From positions 6,324,001 through 6,388,000 of the forward strand of contig NZ_CP026029.1 in assembly GCF_023520895.1 (NCBI RefSeq): a stretch of 64,000 bases of DNA, written 5' to 3'. Below the pieces are notes generated by a model. The model made no database searches. It was not told the DNA's origin and saw nothing but the letters and a program-made list of their open reading frames with translations. The position numbers were made by a program, and so were the translations under genes. Below are positions 34,148-41,203 of this stretch, in pieces. Position 1 is the first letter of the stretch; each line of letters starts with the position of its first letter. Source of the stretch: Paenibacillus sp. PK3_47. GTDB lineage: Bacteria; Bacillota; Bacilli; Paenibacillales; Paenibacillaceae.

Positions 34148-35008
34148 ATGTATAACGTAACTTCCAAATTAACCAATGGCATTGAGATTCCAATGCTGGG
34201 ACTCGGCACCTGGCTGCTTGACGATCAACAGGCTGAACAGGCCGTGCGGGAAGCAGTAGCCATCGGGTATCGCCATATTGATACGGCCCAGGCTTATGGA
34301 AATGAGAGGGGTGTGGGCGAAGGCATCCGTTCCGGCGGTGCTGCAAGAGAAGAGCTGTTCATTACGACAAAGGTTGCTGCAGAATTGAAGACGTATAATG
34401 AGGTTACCAAGTCCATTGATGAATCGTTAGCCAAGCTGGGCCTGGATTATATTGACCTGCTGATCATTCACAGTCCGCAGCCCTGGAAGGAGTTCCGTGA
34501 AGAAAAACGTTACTTCGAGGAAAACAAAGAAGCCTGGAGAGCCTTGGAGAGCGCATATAAGGCAGGCAAAGTGAAGGCCATCGGCGTGTCCAACTTTCTT
34601 CAGGACGACCTGGAGAATATTCTGGCCGGGTGTGAAATCAAGCCTATGGTCAACCAGATTCTGGCCCATGTCAGCAATACACCTGCTGAGCTGATTGAAT
34701 TCTGCCAAAAGAACGATATCCTCGTTGAGGCTTATTCACCGATCGCACACGGGGCAGTCCTTGATCATGCCGAGGTGAAGGTTATGGCGGAGAAGTATGG
34801 AGTATCAGTTGCCCAGCTTTGTCTCCGCTACGGTATCCAGCTGGGTCTTGCAGTCATTCCTAAGACAGCCAATCCGGATCATATGCGGAACAATGCAGAG
34901 CTCGACTTTGTGATCAGCGATGCAGATATGGAGACTTTGAAGCAGGCAGAGCCTATCCGGGACTATGGTGAGCACAGCTTCTTCCCGGTATTCGGCGGAA
35001 AATTATAG
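34148..35008 (+). CDS. Aldo/keto reductase
   Basis: 286 residues with the full AKR signature set: GYRHIDTAQAYGNERGVGEGI (catalytic Asp and Tyr), FITTKVAAE (catalytic Lys), LDYIDLLIIHSP (catalytic His) and the NADPH-binding end IPKTANPDHMRNN. It belongs with the YvgN/2,5-diketogluconate reductase branch and reduces aldehydes or ketones with NADPH in the cytoplasm. It has AAAGGAG upstream and is followed after 11 bp by a cupin gene, so the two form an operon under TetR control, perhaps for detoxifying reactive carbonyls. Confidence 0.93.
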   Translation: MYNVTSKLTNGIEIPMLGLGTWLLDDQQAEQAVREAVAIGYRHIDTAQAYGNERGVGEGIRSGGAAREELFITTKVAAELKTYNEVTKSIDESLAKLGLDYIDLLIIHSPQPWKEFREEKRYFEENKEAWRALESAYKAGKVKAIGVSNFLQDDLENILAGCEIKPMVNQILAHVSNTPAELIEFCQKNDILVEAYSPIAHGAVLDHAEVKVMAEKYGVSVAQLCLRYGIQLGLAVIPKTANPDHMRNNAELDFVISDADMETLKQAEPIRDYGEHSFFPVFGGKL

Positions 35009-35019
35009 GAGGGACAAAA

Positions 35020-35430
35020 ATGGCAAAATATGAGAATGTTGCAAATGGCGTTATTTTTCCGTCAGGCGAAAAAAACGAAGCCTTTGCACAATATTTTGTA
35101 GGACAAAGCTATCTTAAGAGCCTGGTGGCTGATCCCGACGTGAATGTGGGGGTTGGCAATGTAACCTTTGAACCGGGATGCAGAAACAACTGGCATATCC
35201 ACCGGGACGGCTTTCAAATTTTGCTTGTAACCGGCGGTGAAGGCTGGTACCAGGAGGAAGGTAAACCTGCACAGTTCTTGAAAGCCGGTGATGTTATAGT
35301 CACCCATGACGGTGTCAAACACTGGCATGGCGCCGCCAAAGACAGCTGGTTCGAGCACATCGCCATTACTGCGGGCAGACCGGAGTGGTTAGAGCCTGTA
35401 TATGAAGAGGAATATAATGCTTTAAGTTAA
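35020..35430 (+). CDS. Cupin-domain protein
   Basis: 136 residues with both cupin motifs: CRNNWHIHRDGFQILLVTGGEGWYQ (His, His and Gln/Glu metal ligands) and GDVIVTHDGVKHWHGA. This form is often found as a stand-alone or carboxymuconolactone-associated cupin. It probably binds a metal; the reaction is unknown. GGAGG precedes the ATG by eight bases. It is second in the TetR-controlled operon, and a terminator follows directly. Confidence 0.88.
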   Translation: MAKYENVANGVIFPSGEKNEAFAQYFVGQSYLKSLVADPDVNVGVGNVTFEPGCRNNWHIHRDGFQILLVTGGEGWYQEEGKPAQFLKAGDVIVTHDGVKHWHGAAKDSWFEHIAITAGRPEWLEPVYEEEYNALS

Positions 35431-35445
35431 ATTTTATAATATCTC

Positions 35446-35479
35446 AGAGCCTCAGCCATACGGCGAGGCTCTTTATTTT
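35446..35479 (+). terminator. Terminator after the cupin gene
   Basis: AGAGCCTC (35446-35453) and GAGGCTCT (35465-35472) form an 8-bp stem followed by TTATTTT. Confidence 0.85.
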
Positions 35480-35547
35480 AAGAAGACGACATTAAGCAGC
35501 AGTATTATCAGGGGTAACCTGATTTTAAAATGTTACCATATCATCGA

Positions 35548-35596
35548 TTGACATAACTAAAGATTAGTGCCAGTATATAGTTAGTTTAACTAACTA
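35548..35596 (+). promoter_or_regulatory. Promoter with MarR operator palindrome
   Basis: A -35 TTGACA (35548-35553) is followed at 18 bp by AGTATA. Overlapping and downstream is the near-perfect palindrome TAGTTAGTTTAACTAACTA (35578-35596), a size and position typical of MarR operators. Occupancy would block transcription of the marR-nmrA operon, giving autoregulation. Confidence 0.65.
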
Positions 35597-35614
35597 CATT
35601 GGAGGCTTAAGGCA

Positions 35615-36043
35615 TTGGATCATGAAAGTTTAAGTGAAAGTGCAGATACTATCGGCTTATTTTGCCGCCTGCATATGAATGCTAAGAAAAATTTGCCGGT
35701 AAGGTCCAGTGAAATGGGCGTCCTAATTTATACCGGCAAACAAGAAGTACCTGTAACACCATTAATGATAAGCAGCTTTTTCAAGGTGGCGAAGCCCACT
35801 GTAACCGTCTTAATTAACACGCTGATCCAGCAAGATTATTTGTCGAAAACCATGTCTTCTACAGATGGGAGAAGTTATACGGTCTCGCTGACCCCGAAAG
35901 GGGCTGAACTTGTCAGGACGGCCAGCTCTGTGTATTTCTACAATCTGGAATTATTGGAGAAACAAATGGGCGGAGAAGACTTCCAGACCTTCATCTCGCT
36001 GATGATGAAAGCAAATGAAATCTTATTGCATGGAGAGGGATAA
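35615..36043 (+). CDS. MarR-family transcriptional regulator
   Basis: 142 residues starting at TTG 35615, with GGAGG nine bases upstream. The winged helix is at about 52-105 (ISSFFKVAKPTVTVLINTLIQQDYLSKTMSSTDGRSYTVSLTPKG, wing D-G-R-S). It is the first gene of an operon with an NmrA-type oxidoreductase and overlies its own palindromic operator. The ligand is unknown; MarR proteins usually sense phenolics or oxidants. Confidence 0.9.
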   Translation: MDHESLSESADTIGLFCRLHMNAKKNLPVRSSEMGVLIYTGKQEVPVTPLMISSFFKVAKPTVTVLINTLIQQDYLSKTMSSTDGRSYTVSLTPKGAELVRTASSVYFYNLELLEKQMGGEDFQTFISLMMKANEILLHGEG

Positions 36044-36046
36044 GGT

Positions 36047-36901
36047 ATGAGCGTGCTTGTTACAGGGGCTTCCGGCAACGTCGGGACTTATGTCGTCAAA
36101 GAGCTGATGCGGATGGGGGAACAAGTCATAGCTGCCGGGACGGACACGGAGAAGCTTAAACGAAAATTTGGCGCACATGCCGGTACAGTACTGCTTGATA
36201 TGAGCAACCCGGCAACATATGACTGTGCTGTTGAAGGTGCTGACAGAGTATTCTTGATCAGGCCTCCCCATATGGGCAAACCGGAAGAGATGTATCCGTT
36301 TATTGATGCGCTCAAAGATCGGAATATTCAGTTGGTTGCTTTCCTCTCCTTGATGGGAGTTGAGAAGAACCCGATTCCGCCTCACCATAAAATCGAGAAA
36401 TATATAGAGCATGCAGGTTTGCCCTATGCCCATATCCGGCCTGGATTCTTCATGCAGAATCTGTCAGGGATTCATGCGACGGAGATTAGAGAACTGAACC
36501 AGGTGTTCATTCCGGCAGGGAGGAGCAGAACAAGTTTTATAGACACAGCGGATATTGGCCTGGCAGCAGCGACTTTGTTGCGTGAACCGATATTGTACCG
36601 GAACACCAGCTACACCTTAACTGGTTCAGAGTCACTTGATTATTACCAGGTTGCTGAGATTCTAAGCAGAGTAACCGGACGCAGGATCAATTATGCCAAA
36701 CCCAGCTTTTGGAGATATATACAATACTACATCCATCACCGGAAACTGGATTCTGCCTATGTCAATGTAACGGCTGCACTTTACCTGATGACAAGACTTG
36801 GAACAGCCGCGCATGTTACCACGGATTTTCAACAATTGACCGGGCGCGAGCCTCGGACCCTGGCGGAATTTGCAGAATGTCATTTAAAGTGCTTTATATA
36901 A
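36047..36901 (+). CDS. NmrA-type NAD(P)-binding oxidoreductase
   Basis: 284 residues. N-terminal Rossmann motif LVTGASGNVGTYVVKEL, then the NmrA-like path (VEGADRVFLIRPPHM, VAFLSLMGVEKNPIPPHHKIEKYIEHAGLPYAHIRPGFFMQN). These proteins are atypical short-chain dehydrogenases; some are quinone oxidoreductases and some are redox sensors without catalysis. It lies 3 bp after the MarR gene with AGAGGGA before the ATG, so it is the controlled output of the operon. Substrate unknown. Confidence 0.88.
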   Translation: MSVLVTGASGNVGTYVVKELMRMGEQVIAAGTDTEKLKRKFGAHAGTVLLDMSNPATYDCAVEGADRVFLIRPPHMGKPEEMYPFIDALKDRNIQLVAFLSLMGVEKNPIPPHHKIEKYIEHAGLPYAHIRPGFFMQNLSGIHATEIRELNQVFIPAGRSRTSFIDTADIGLAAATLLREPILYRNTSYTLTGSESLDYYQVAEILSRVTGRRINYAKPSFWRYIQYYIHHRKLDSAYVNVTAALYLMTRLGTAAHVTTDFQQLTGREPRTLAEFAECHLKCFI

Positions 36902-36938
36902 AGTTAAGATATTACATTTTAAATTTAGAATGGCATAA

Positions 36939-36980
36939 ATCATGTCCCTGATTCAAATCTCACAGGGACATGATCTTCTT
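36939..36980. terminator. Terminator between nmrA-like gene and GT2 operon
   Basis: ATCATGTCCCTG (36939-36950) and CAGGGACATGAT (36963-36974) form a perfect 12-bp stem, with CTTCTTATTT on the plus side. Likely serves both convergent units. Confidence 0.8.
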
Positions 36981-37007
36981 ATTTGGATTAAGTTTTTCCT
37001 TTCGCGT

Positions 37008-38468
37008 CTAAGCACCCGGTTTCTTGGAATTCATGACATTGCTGCGGACCATATCTCCCCATTGATGCTGTTTCCCCCGTATGGCCTGGTACAACCCTTT
37101 ACTGCGCCAGGCTAACATCAGCGGACGGAACCAGAATGCCTCTGAGAGCGCATAAAAGAACAGGCGGAATAAATCGGCAATCTTGTTATAGCGGCCAACG
37201 TACCACTGCTCAAACAATACAGCCCCGGCGGATAGGAGGGAACCGTAGATTACCATCACCAGAAGCAAGGCCATACTTAGCTCCAAGTTAACCATACCGA
37301 GTGAGATACCCAGTACCAGAGAAATTATGGCGAGCAGCTCTATCACTGGTGACAGCAGTTCGACAAATAAAAAATACGGCATGGCGACCATTCCGATTCT
37401 TCCGTAACGCGGATTCAGGAGCATTACCTTGTGCTTCCACAGGCTTTCAAAAAGCCCACGGTGCCAGCGTGTACGCTGCCGGTGAAGAACCTTCAGAGTC
37501 TCAGGCGCTTCCGTCCAGCAGACGGGATCCGGAACATATATAATTCGCGCTTTACTTTTCTTTTCCCTGATCCGCCGGTGCAGCCGGACAATCAGCTCCA
37601 TATCCTCACCGATCGTCCCCGGTTCATAACCGCCGGCTTCAATCACCCAGTCTTTCTTAAATACGCCAAAAGCACCGGAGACGATAAGCAGAAGATTGTA
37701 CCGGCTTAGGCCGACACGCCCCATTAGAAATGCCCGTAAATATTCAATTACCTGCATGATGACCAGCGGTTTCCTGGACAGAAAGACATTATCGCTGCTG
37801 AGATGGCCGCTGTCGACATAGCTCCCGTTAGCAATGCCGACGCTGCCTCCGGTGGCGACAATTTCTTCTCCGGGCAGGGCATCCGTTACAGGCTTCATCA
37901 CCTTGATAAAAGCATCGGTATCGAGCACCGTATCGCCATCCAGTGAGGCAAAATACGGATATTGGCTTACATTGATGCCAACGTTGAGAGCATCCGCTTT
38001 TCCTCCGTTCTCTTTGTCGACGAGCACCAGATTATGATGCTGCAGGGAACGGTAAATGCCGCGTATAGGTTTGGTTTCCCGTCCCAGGCCAGACCACTGC
38101 ACCCTGCTTTTGATTTCTACCATTTGAAATTCTTCAATCAGGCTTTTCGCCGTTGCATCCTTGGAACCGTCGTTAATAACAATGATTTCAAACTGCTTAT
38201 AATTGATTCCAAGGAGTGAGCGGACACTCCAGACTATATTAAGCTCCTCGTTATAAGCGGGAACCAGGATAGACAGGGGAGGTGCCAGTTCGCTGGTCAA
38301 GAGCTTGTCATATTGGATGGGCTTGATGTCCTTTTCCCGGAACAGCTTTCCCGCGGCAAGAATAAACAGTGTAATATAGACCAGGGTTATAAAAGCAACA
38401 TAGAATACCAGCCCGTAGGATAAGCTGTTCAGTATATTATAGACAATTTCAATAAAAGACTCCTTCAT
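37008..38468 (-). CDS. Membrane processive family 2 glycosyltransferase
   Basis: 486 residues from ATG 38468, just after GGAAAGGA; a longer frame from 38510 lacks a site. An N-terminal helix, a GT2 catalytic domain, then about four C-terminal helices. Catalytic landmarks are ILVPAYNEELNIVWSVRSLL, FEIIVINDGSKDAT, FASLDGDTVLD (DxD), TIGEDMELIVRL, and HRQRTRWHRG (the QxxRW motif of processive synthases). This is the arrangement of hyaluronan, PNAG and cellulose-like synthases, which polymerise and extrude a polysaccharide. It is the last gene of a four-gene operon with a glycosidase-like protein, a phosphorelay receiver protein and a HEAT protein. Product polymer unknown. Confidence 0.9.
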   Translation of the reverse strand: MKESFIEIVYNILNSLSYGLVFYVAFITLVYITLFILAAGKLFREKDIKPIQYDKLLTSELAPPLSILVPAYNEELNIVWSVRSLLGINYKQFEIIVINDGSKDATAKSLIEEFQMVEIKSRVQWSGLGRETKPIRGIYRSLQHHNLVLVDKENGGKADALNVGINVSQYPYFASLDGDTVLDTDAFIKVMKPVTDALPGEEIVATGGSVGIANGSYVDSGHLSSDNVFLSRKPLVIMQVIEYLRAFLMGRVGLSRYNLLLIVSGAFGVFKKDWVIEAGGYEPGTIGEDMELIVRLHRRIREKKSKARIIYVPDPVCWTEAPETLKVLHRQRTRWHRGLFESLWKHKVMLLNPRYGRIGMVAMPYFLFVELLSPVIELLAIISLVLGISLGMVNLELSMALLLVMVIYGSLLSAGAVLFEQWYVGRYNKIADLFRLFFYALSEAFWFRPLMLAWRSKGLYQAIRGKQHQWGDMVRSNVMNSKKPGA

Positions 38469-39540
38469 ATCGTTTCCTTTCCAGCGCTTCTTCCGCCATT
38501 TCTCTGGCAAAACGGTCCGGATGATGGTGAGCTGCGCTTCTCAGATGCTCTTCTCCTGATTTGTACCGGGACAGCGAATCGCTGGCCGTCTGACGGACAG
38601 GATAGGACTCATCGCCCAGAAATTTCAGCAGGACCGGAATATAATGCTCCTCACGGATGCTTCCCATCAGCCGGGCCAGTGCCTGCCGTTCGCTCCAGGA
38701 ATATCCGCTTTGCGGCTGCTGGAGAGATGCCATCAGCTTGCTGTCACCTTCCGGACTGATATATCCGAAATTAGCAACCGCAAGGATTGCAGAGAGGCGG
38801 AGAGCCGGCTCCGTGCTGTCCAGCAGTGACTCCAGAAGGGTAAGGACCGGAACCGAGCGTTCATTCCGCAGGCGAAGCGCATCTACCATGGCACACTGCA
38901 CCCTTAAGGGATACGCATGGAATTCACTAAGGACTGCATTCTGCATAGCGGATTCCAGCGGTAAAAGCAGCTGCAGCAGCTGGGAATCCGACATGAGGTA
39001 AGCTTCTTCCCGGAGATAGGGCAGAACCTCTTCCATTTGAAAGCCGGCTAACGTCCGCAGAATGAGGAACTTTTCAGTATCAGAGAGTCTTGCGCCAAGC
39101 AGCTTGATAAGCTCATCCCGGAGGGAATCTATCCGGAAAAGCTCCAGTTCAAGCAGAGCATTAATACGTGTACTCCACCGGCGCTTCTTCAGCAGTCTGG
39201 CATAATAATCATGAAGGTGTTTTCTTGCGTATGCATAAATCCGGGATCTTTCCAGCTCTGTTCTGCTTACGGACAGGTGAATTCGCAGCGCCTCGATAAC
39301 CGGTGACCGGCGGTACGGGCTGACGTTGAGTACACGGGGTTCTTGGCCTGTCTCCAGAAAGAATTGCAGGGCAGAGTCCTGTTCCAGCAATTGCTGGAGA
39401 CCGCGGCTGTAACGGCTATTGCGCTTGTTCATTGCTGCTCTGCGTACGGACAAATAGATCAGCAGACCCACCAGCAGGATGATAAGTACAAGACCGGATA
39501 TTCGTACAACCTGCAGGATCATATCAGAAAGGCCGTTCAT
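38449..39540 (-). CDS. Membrane-anchored HEAT-repeat protein
   Basis: 363 residues. One N-terminal helix (about 10-33, VVRISGLVLIILLVGLLIYL), then an all-helical cytoplasmic region with at least six HEAT-type repeats (for example LDSTEPALRLSAILAVANFG and LGDESYPVRQTASDSLSRYK). It overlaps the receiver-protein gene by 4 bp and the GT2 gene by 20 bp, so expression is tightly coupled. HEAT repeats are protein-protein scaffolds. The natural guess is that it links the phosphorelay protein to the synthase, but this is inference. Confidence 0.85.
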   Translation of the reverse strand: MNGLSDMILQVVRISGLVLIILLVGLLIYLSVRRAAMNKRNSRYSRGLQQLLEQDSALQFFLETGQEPRVLNVSPYRRSPVIEALRIHLSVSRTELERSRIYAYARKHLHDYYARLLKKRRWSTRINALLELELFRIDSLRDELIKLLGARLSDTEKFLILRTLAGFQMEEVLPYLREEAYLMSDSQLLQLLLPLESAMQNAVLSEFHAYPLRVQCAMVDALRLRNERSVPVLTLLESLLDSTEPALRLSAILAVANFGYISPEGDSKLMASLQQPQSGYSWSERQALARLMGSIREEHYIPVLLKFLGDESYPVRQTASDSLSRYKSGEEHLRSAAHHHPDRFAREMAEEALERKRYEGVFY

Positions 39541-41183
39541 CTATTCATCCCCCGCAAGAGTCTGACTACCCGGGCTTCCAGCTCTATAAGACTGAAGGGC
39601 TTGGTCAAATAATCATCCGTCCCGGCCTGAATGGCCTCGGCAATCTCGCGTTCCTCATTTACACCGGTCAGCATAAGAATCGTATACTCGCCGTGTCCTG
39701 CACCGCCGCGGAGCTTCCGCAGCACCTCCATGCCGTTCATACGCGGCATCATACGGTCCAGCACCAGGAGATAACGGCCCCCCATGGAATGCCAGGCATC
39801 ACTGAAGAATTCTTCCCCGTCCTTATAATTGCGGATCTCCATATTATGGTTCTGCGAAAGATCGGAGAGCTGCTTGGTAAGCAGGTTGCGGATCAGATCA
39901 TCATCATCGATTACAGCCAGTCGCAGCGTCTGCTCCTGAACATTGTCTGCCTGATTGTCTGAATACCGGGTACAGATTCCACCGCCGGCCGCTTTGGAGG
40001 CCGCAACGGCCAGAGCTGCCTGTTCCAGAATTCCTTCGCCGGGCACACTGCTGCTGACAGCCGTTACACCGGCAGAAAAGGTAAGCGTTGGCGGTAATTG
40101 CGGGTTCTGGCTGTATTTAAAACCGGCAAAATCCTGAATCAGCCGCCGGGCAGCATGTTCAGCTTCCTCTTCTGTCAGGCCGGGCTGCAGCAGCAGAAAG
40201 CGGTCTGCGCGTTCCCTTGCCCAAATGTCCTGGTCCCGCAGACGGGAGGAAATATAAGCCGAGAAGGAACGCAGAAGCTGATCCCCTTTGGTATAATCCC
40301 CGTCGGCATTCCATTTACGGAACTCATCAATATCAAGTGCCGTCAGGCTTAAGGGGGAATCCGCAGCTGCCGAAGCGCTGCGCCAGCGCTCCAGCTCCTT
40401 CCTTAAGAATTGGCCGTTATAAGCGCCTGTGAGCTCATCTAGCATCAGCATGGAAGTCAGCCTTAGCCGTCTGGAGAGCTGACGGCCGATGCGTGCCGCG
40501 AATTCATCGCGGTCAAACGGCTTGGCGATAAAATCATCCGCTCCTGAAGCATAGCTCTTCATCCGGGTGGCTTTGTCATTCCTGGCGCTCATGAGCAGGG
40601 TAGGGATGAGCCGTTCTTCGCAGCGGCTGCGGATATTGTCCAGCAGTACAAAACCGCTGCTGTTCTCCAGAACAATATCGAGCACCACACAATCCGGCTC
40701 CAGCTCATAACACCATTCCAGCGCTTTCGAGGGCAGGGAGGTGGCCAGAACCATCCAGCCGCAGGCTTCCAACGTTTCTTTAAGCACTCTAAGCATGGCC
40801 GGATCATCATCTATAATAACAATCAGGCATTTTTTCTCAGAGCCGCTGGACGCTGCCGTATAAGAAGAAGGAACTTCGGATGGGGCTTCTATTTCTGCAG
40901 AAGCAGCGGCAGTCTCCGTTTCCCAGGCAGGAAGGAGGGAATATAACGGCTGAAGCAGCACTTTCAGATCGTCTGCCAGCCATTCCTGTTCCGATCCCTC
41001 CCGCAGGTACCCCATCAGCCGTGCGGCCTCAGTTGACCATTCTGATAACCCTATAGTGCCGGCTGTACCTTTAATGGTATGAACCAAACGGTAAATTTCC
41101 CTTTCCGGGACAAGCGGCGCGGAGGCCAGAACCCCCATTTTTTCTGTCATCTGCTGAAGAAACAACTGCTGAAATTTGTCCAT
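39537..41183 (-). CDS. Multidomain response regulator: Hpt - REC - degenerate GGDEF - REC
   Basis: 548 residues from ATG 41183, with AAAGGAG upstream. Residues about 1-90 are an Hpt domain with the phospho-acceptor His in LVHTIKGTAGTIG. Residues about 135-255 are a receiver (IIDDDPAML, acceptor Asp in CVVLDIV, IAKPFD). Residues about 265-420 have a diguanylate cyclase fold (MLDELTGAYNGQFL, LTALDIDEFRKWN), but the GGDEF loop reads RADRF, so cyclase activity is very unlikely. Residues about 430-545 are a second receiver (AVIDDDD, LVLDRMMP, LTKPF). No DNA-binding domain. It probably passes phosphate or signals by protein contact to the HEAT and GT2 partners. It lies 20 bp after the glycosidase-like gene. 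Confidence 0.9.
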   Translation of the reverse strand: MDKFQQLFLQQMTEKMGVLASAPLVPEREIYRLVHTIKGTAGTIGLSEWSTEAARLMGYLREGSEQEWLADDLKVLLQPLYSLLPAWETETAAASAEIEAPSEVPSSYTAASSGSEKKCLIVIIDDDPAMLRVLKETLEACGWMVLATSLPSKALEWCYELEPDCVVLDIVLENSSGFVLLDNIRSRCEERLIPTLLMSARNDKATRMKSYASGADDFIAKPFDRDEFAARIGRQLSRRLRLTSMLMLDELTGAYNGQFLRKELERWRSASAAADSPLSLTALDIDEFRKWNADGDYTKGDQLLRSFSAYISSRLRDQDIWARERADRFLLLQPGLTEEEAEHAARRLIQDFAGFKYSQNPQLPPTLTFSAGVTAVSSSVPGEGILEQAALAVAASKAAGGGICTRYSDNQADNVQEQTLRLAVIDDDDLIRNLLTKQLSDLSQNHNMEIRNYKDGEEFFSDAWHSMGGRYLLVLDRMMPRMNGMEVLRKLRGGAGHGEYTILMLTGVNEEREIAEAIQAGTDDYLTKPFSLIELEARVVRLLRGMNR

Positions 41184-41203
41184 GACAGGCTCTTTCTCCT
41201 TTC

